From assembly GCF_023195915.1 (NCBI RefSeq), contig NZ_JALPRP010000001.1, positions 1,426,001 to 1,490,000 of the forward strand: DNA of 64,000 nucleotides, written 5' to 3'. The stretch's first letter is position 1. The number at the start of each line of letters is the position of its first letter. Both the position numbers and the translations under genes were made by a program. This document shows positions 63,937 through 64,000 of the stretch, one piece after another. The notes beneath the pieces are model-generated. The model saw nothing but the letters and a program-made list of their open reading frames with translations. It made no database searches and was not told the origin of the DNA. This DNA comes from Methanoculleus sp. 7T. GTDB taxonomy: Archaea; Halobacteriota; Methanomicrobia; Methanomicrobiales; Methanoculleaceae.

Positions 63937-64000
63937 CCGAAGATCACCCTGCCCTTGTTGCGGAGCAGGTAACAGAGATACGGCGCCCCGAGGATGGAGG
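63933..64000 (-). CDS. FecCD-type ABC permease, C-terminal end only
   Basis: Only the last 22 codons are in the window. They read SILGAPYLCYLLRNKGRVIFG, and the GAP-x-x-x-x-LLR pattern is the conserved C-terminus of FecCD/BtuC permeases. The stop overlaps the ATPase start. The rest lies beyond base 64000. Confidence 0.75.
   Translation of the reverse strand, partial: SILGAPYLCYLLRNKGRVIFG

Noticed and set aside
1-64000. CRISPR arrays, rRNA and tRNA genes, integrase or att sites
   Set aside because: I looked for regular repeat-spacer patterns, tRNA-like cloverleafs with TTCGA arms and conserved rRNA segments in the intergenic regions and saw none; a tRNAscan or Infernal run would settle this.

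Overview
The window looks like a chromosomal segment of a GC-rich methanogenic archaeon of the order Methanomicrobiales, most likely Methanoculleus or a close relative. This is inferred from gene content: O-phosphoseryl-tRNA synthetase (SepRS), archaeal aRF1, EF-2, uS12 and uS7, 4-demethylwyosine synthase, archaeal-type PEP carboxylase, the preQ0 genes of archaeosine synthesis, a two-gene SufBC system, and TATA-box promoters with short or no leaders. Genus and species cannot be fixed from the sequence alone. No tRNA, rRNA or CRISPR array was recognised.

Layout. 1-7801 (minus strand): a tightly overlapping nucleotide-sugar operon (GlmM-like mutase, two GlmU-like proteins, GlmS, hexapeptide acetyltransferase, DegT aminotransferase, cut glycosyltransferase) that can build UDP-GlcNAc-type sugars for surface glycans. 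7838-11564 (minus): minimal sufC-sufB, pcm, a cyclase and a possible metal-chelation protein. 11.6-18.2 kb: mixed region with a solitary DNA methyltransferase, a transglutaminase-like lipoprotein, archaemetzincin plus a THEP1 NTPase, an HTH/DUF2178 pair with an operator-like repeat, and an AT-rich spot carrying a DUF3800 gene. 18.2-28.2 kb: OtsAB trehalose enzyme, then a minus-strand translation and tRNA-modification block (sepS, taw1, argS, prf1, NUDIX, queC, queE, queD). 28.3-31.6 kb: rps12-rps7-EF-2. 31.8-38.2 kb: exported proteins (half-propeller protein, DUF3821-like protein, chagasin-type inhibitor, a frameshifted lipoprotein), a metallo-hydrolase and ppcA. 38.6-41.8 kb: a COG1361 protein with an ABC permease and ATPase. 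42-49.5 kb: small proteins, a soluble PAS chemoreceptor with CheW, a KhtTU-like antiporter, SRPBCC and MBL proteins. 49.5-55.6 kb: a MITE-like element, a large M1 peptidase, HEAT-repeat proteins and a small GTPase. 55.6-64 kb: a very short TnpB-like RuvC protein, HAD and kinase-like genes, a polyprenyl synthase, and a FecBCD-type importer with a CooC-like ATPase, a methyltransferase and a flavin reductase.

The observations most worth following are the solitary 191-residue TnpB-like protein, which keeps all three RuvC acidic residues and the zinc ribbon but has no N-terminal RNA/DNA-binding part and no room for a flanking guide RNA; the 196-bp MITE-like insertion; the frameshifted lipoprotein; and the importer/CooC/methyltransferase cluster whose binding protein has an unusual Cys-rich tail.
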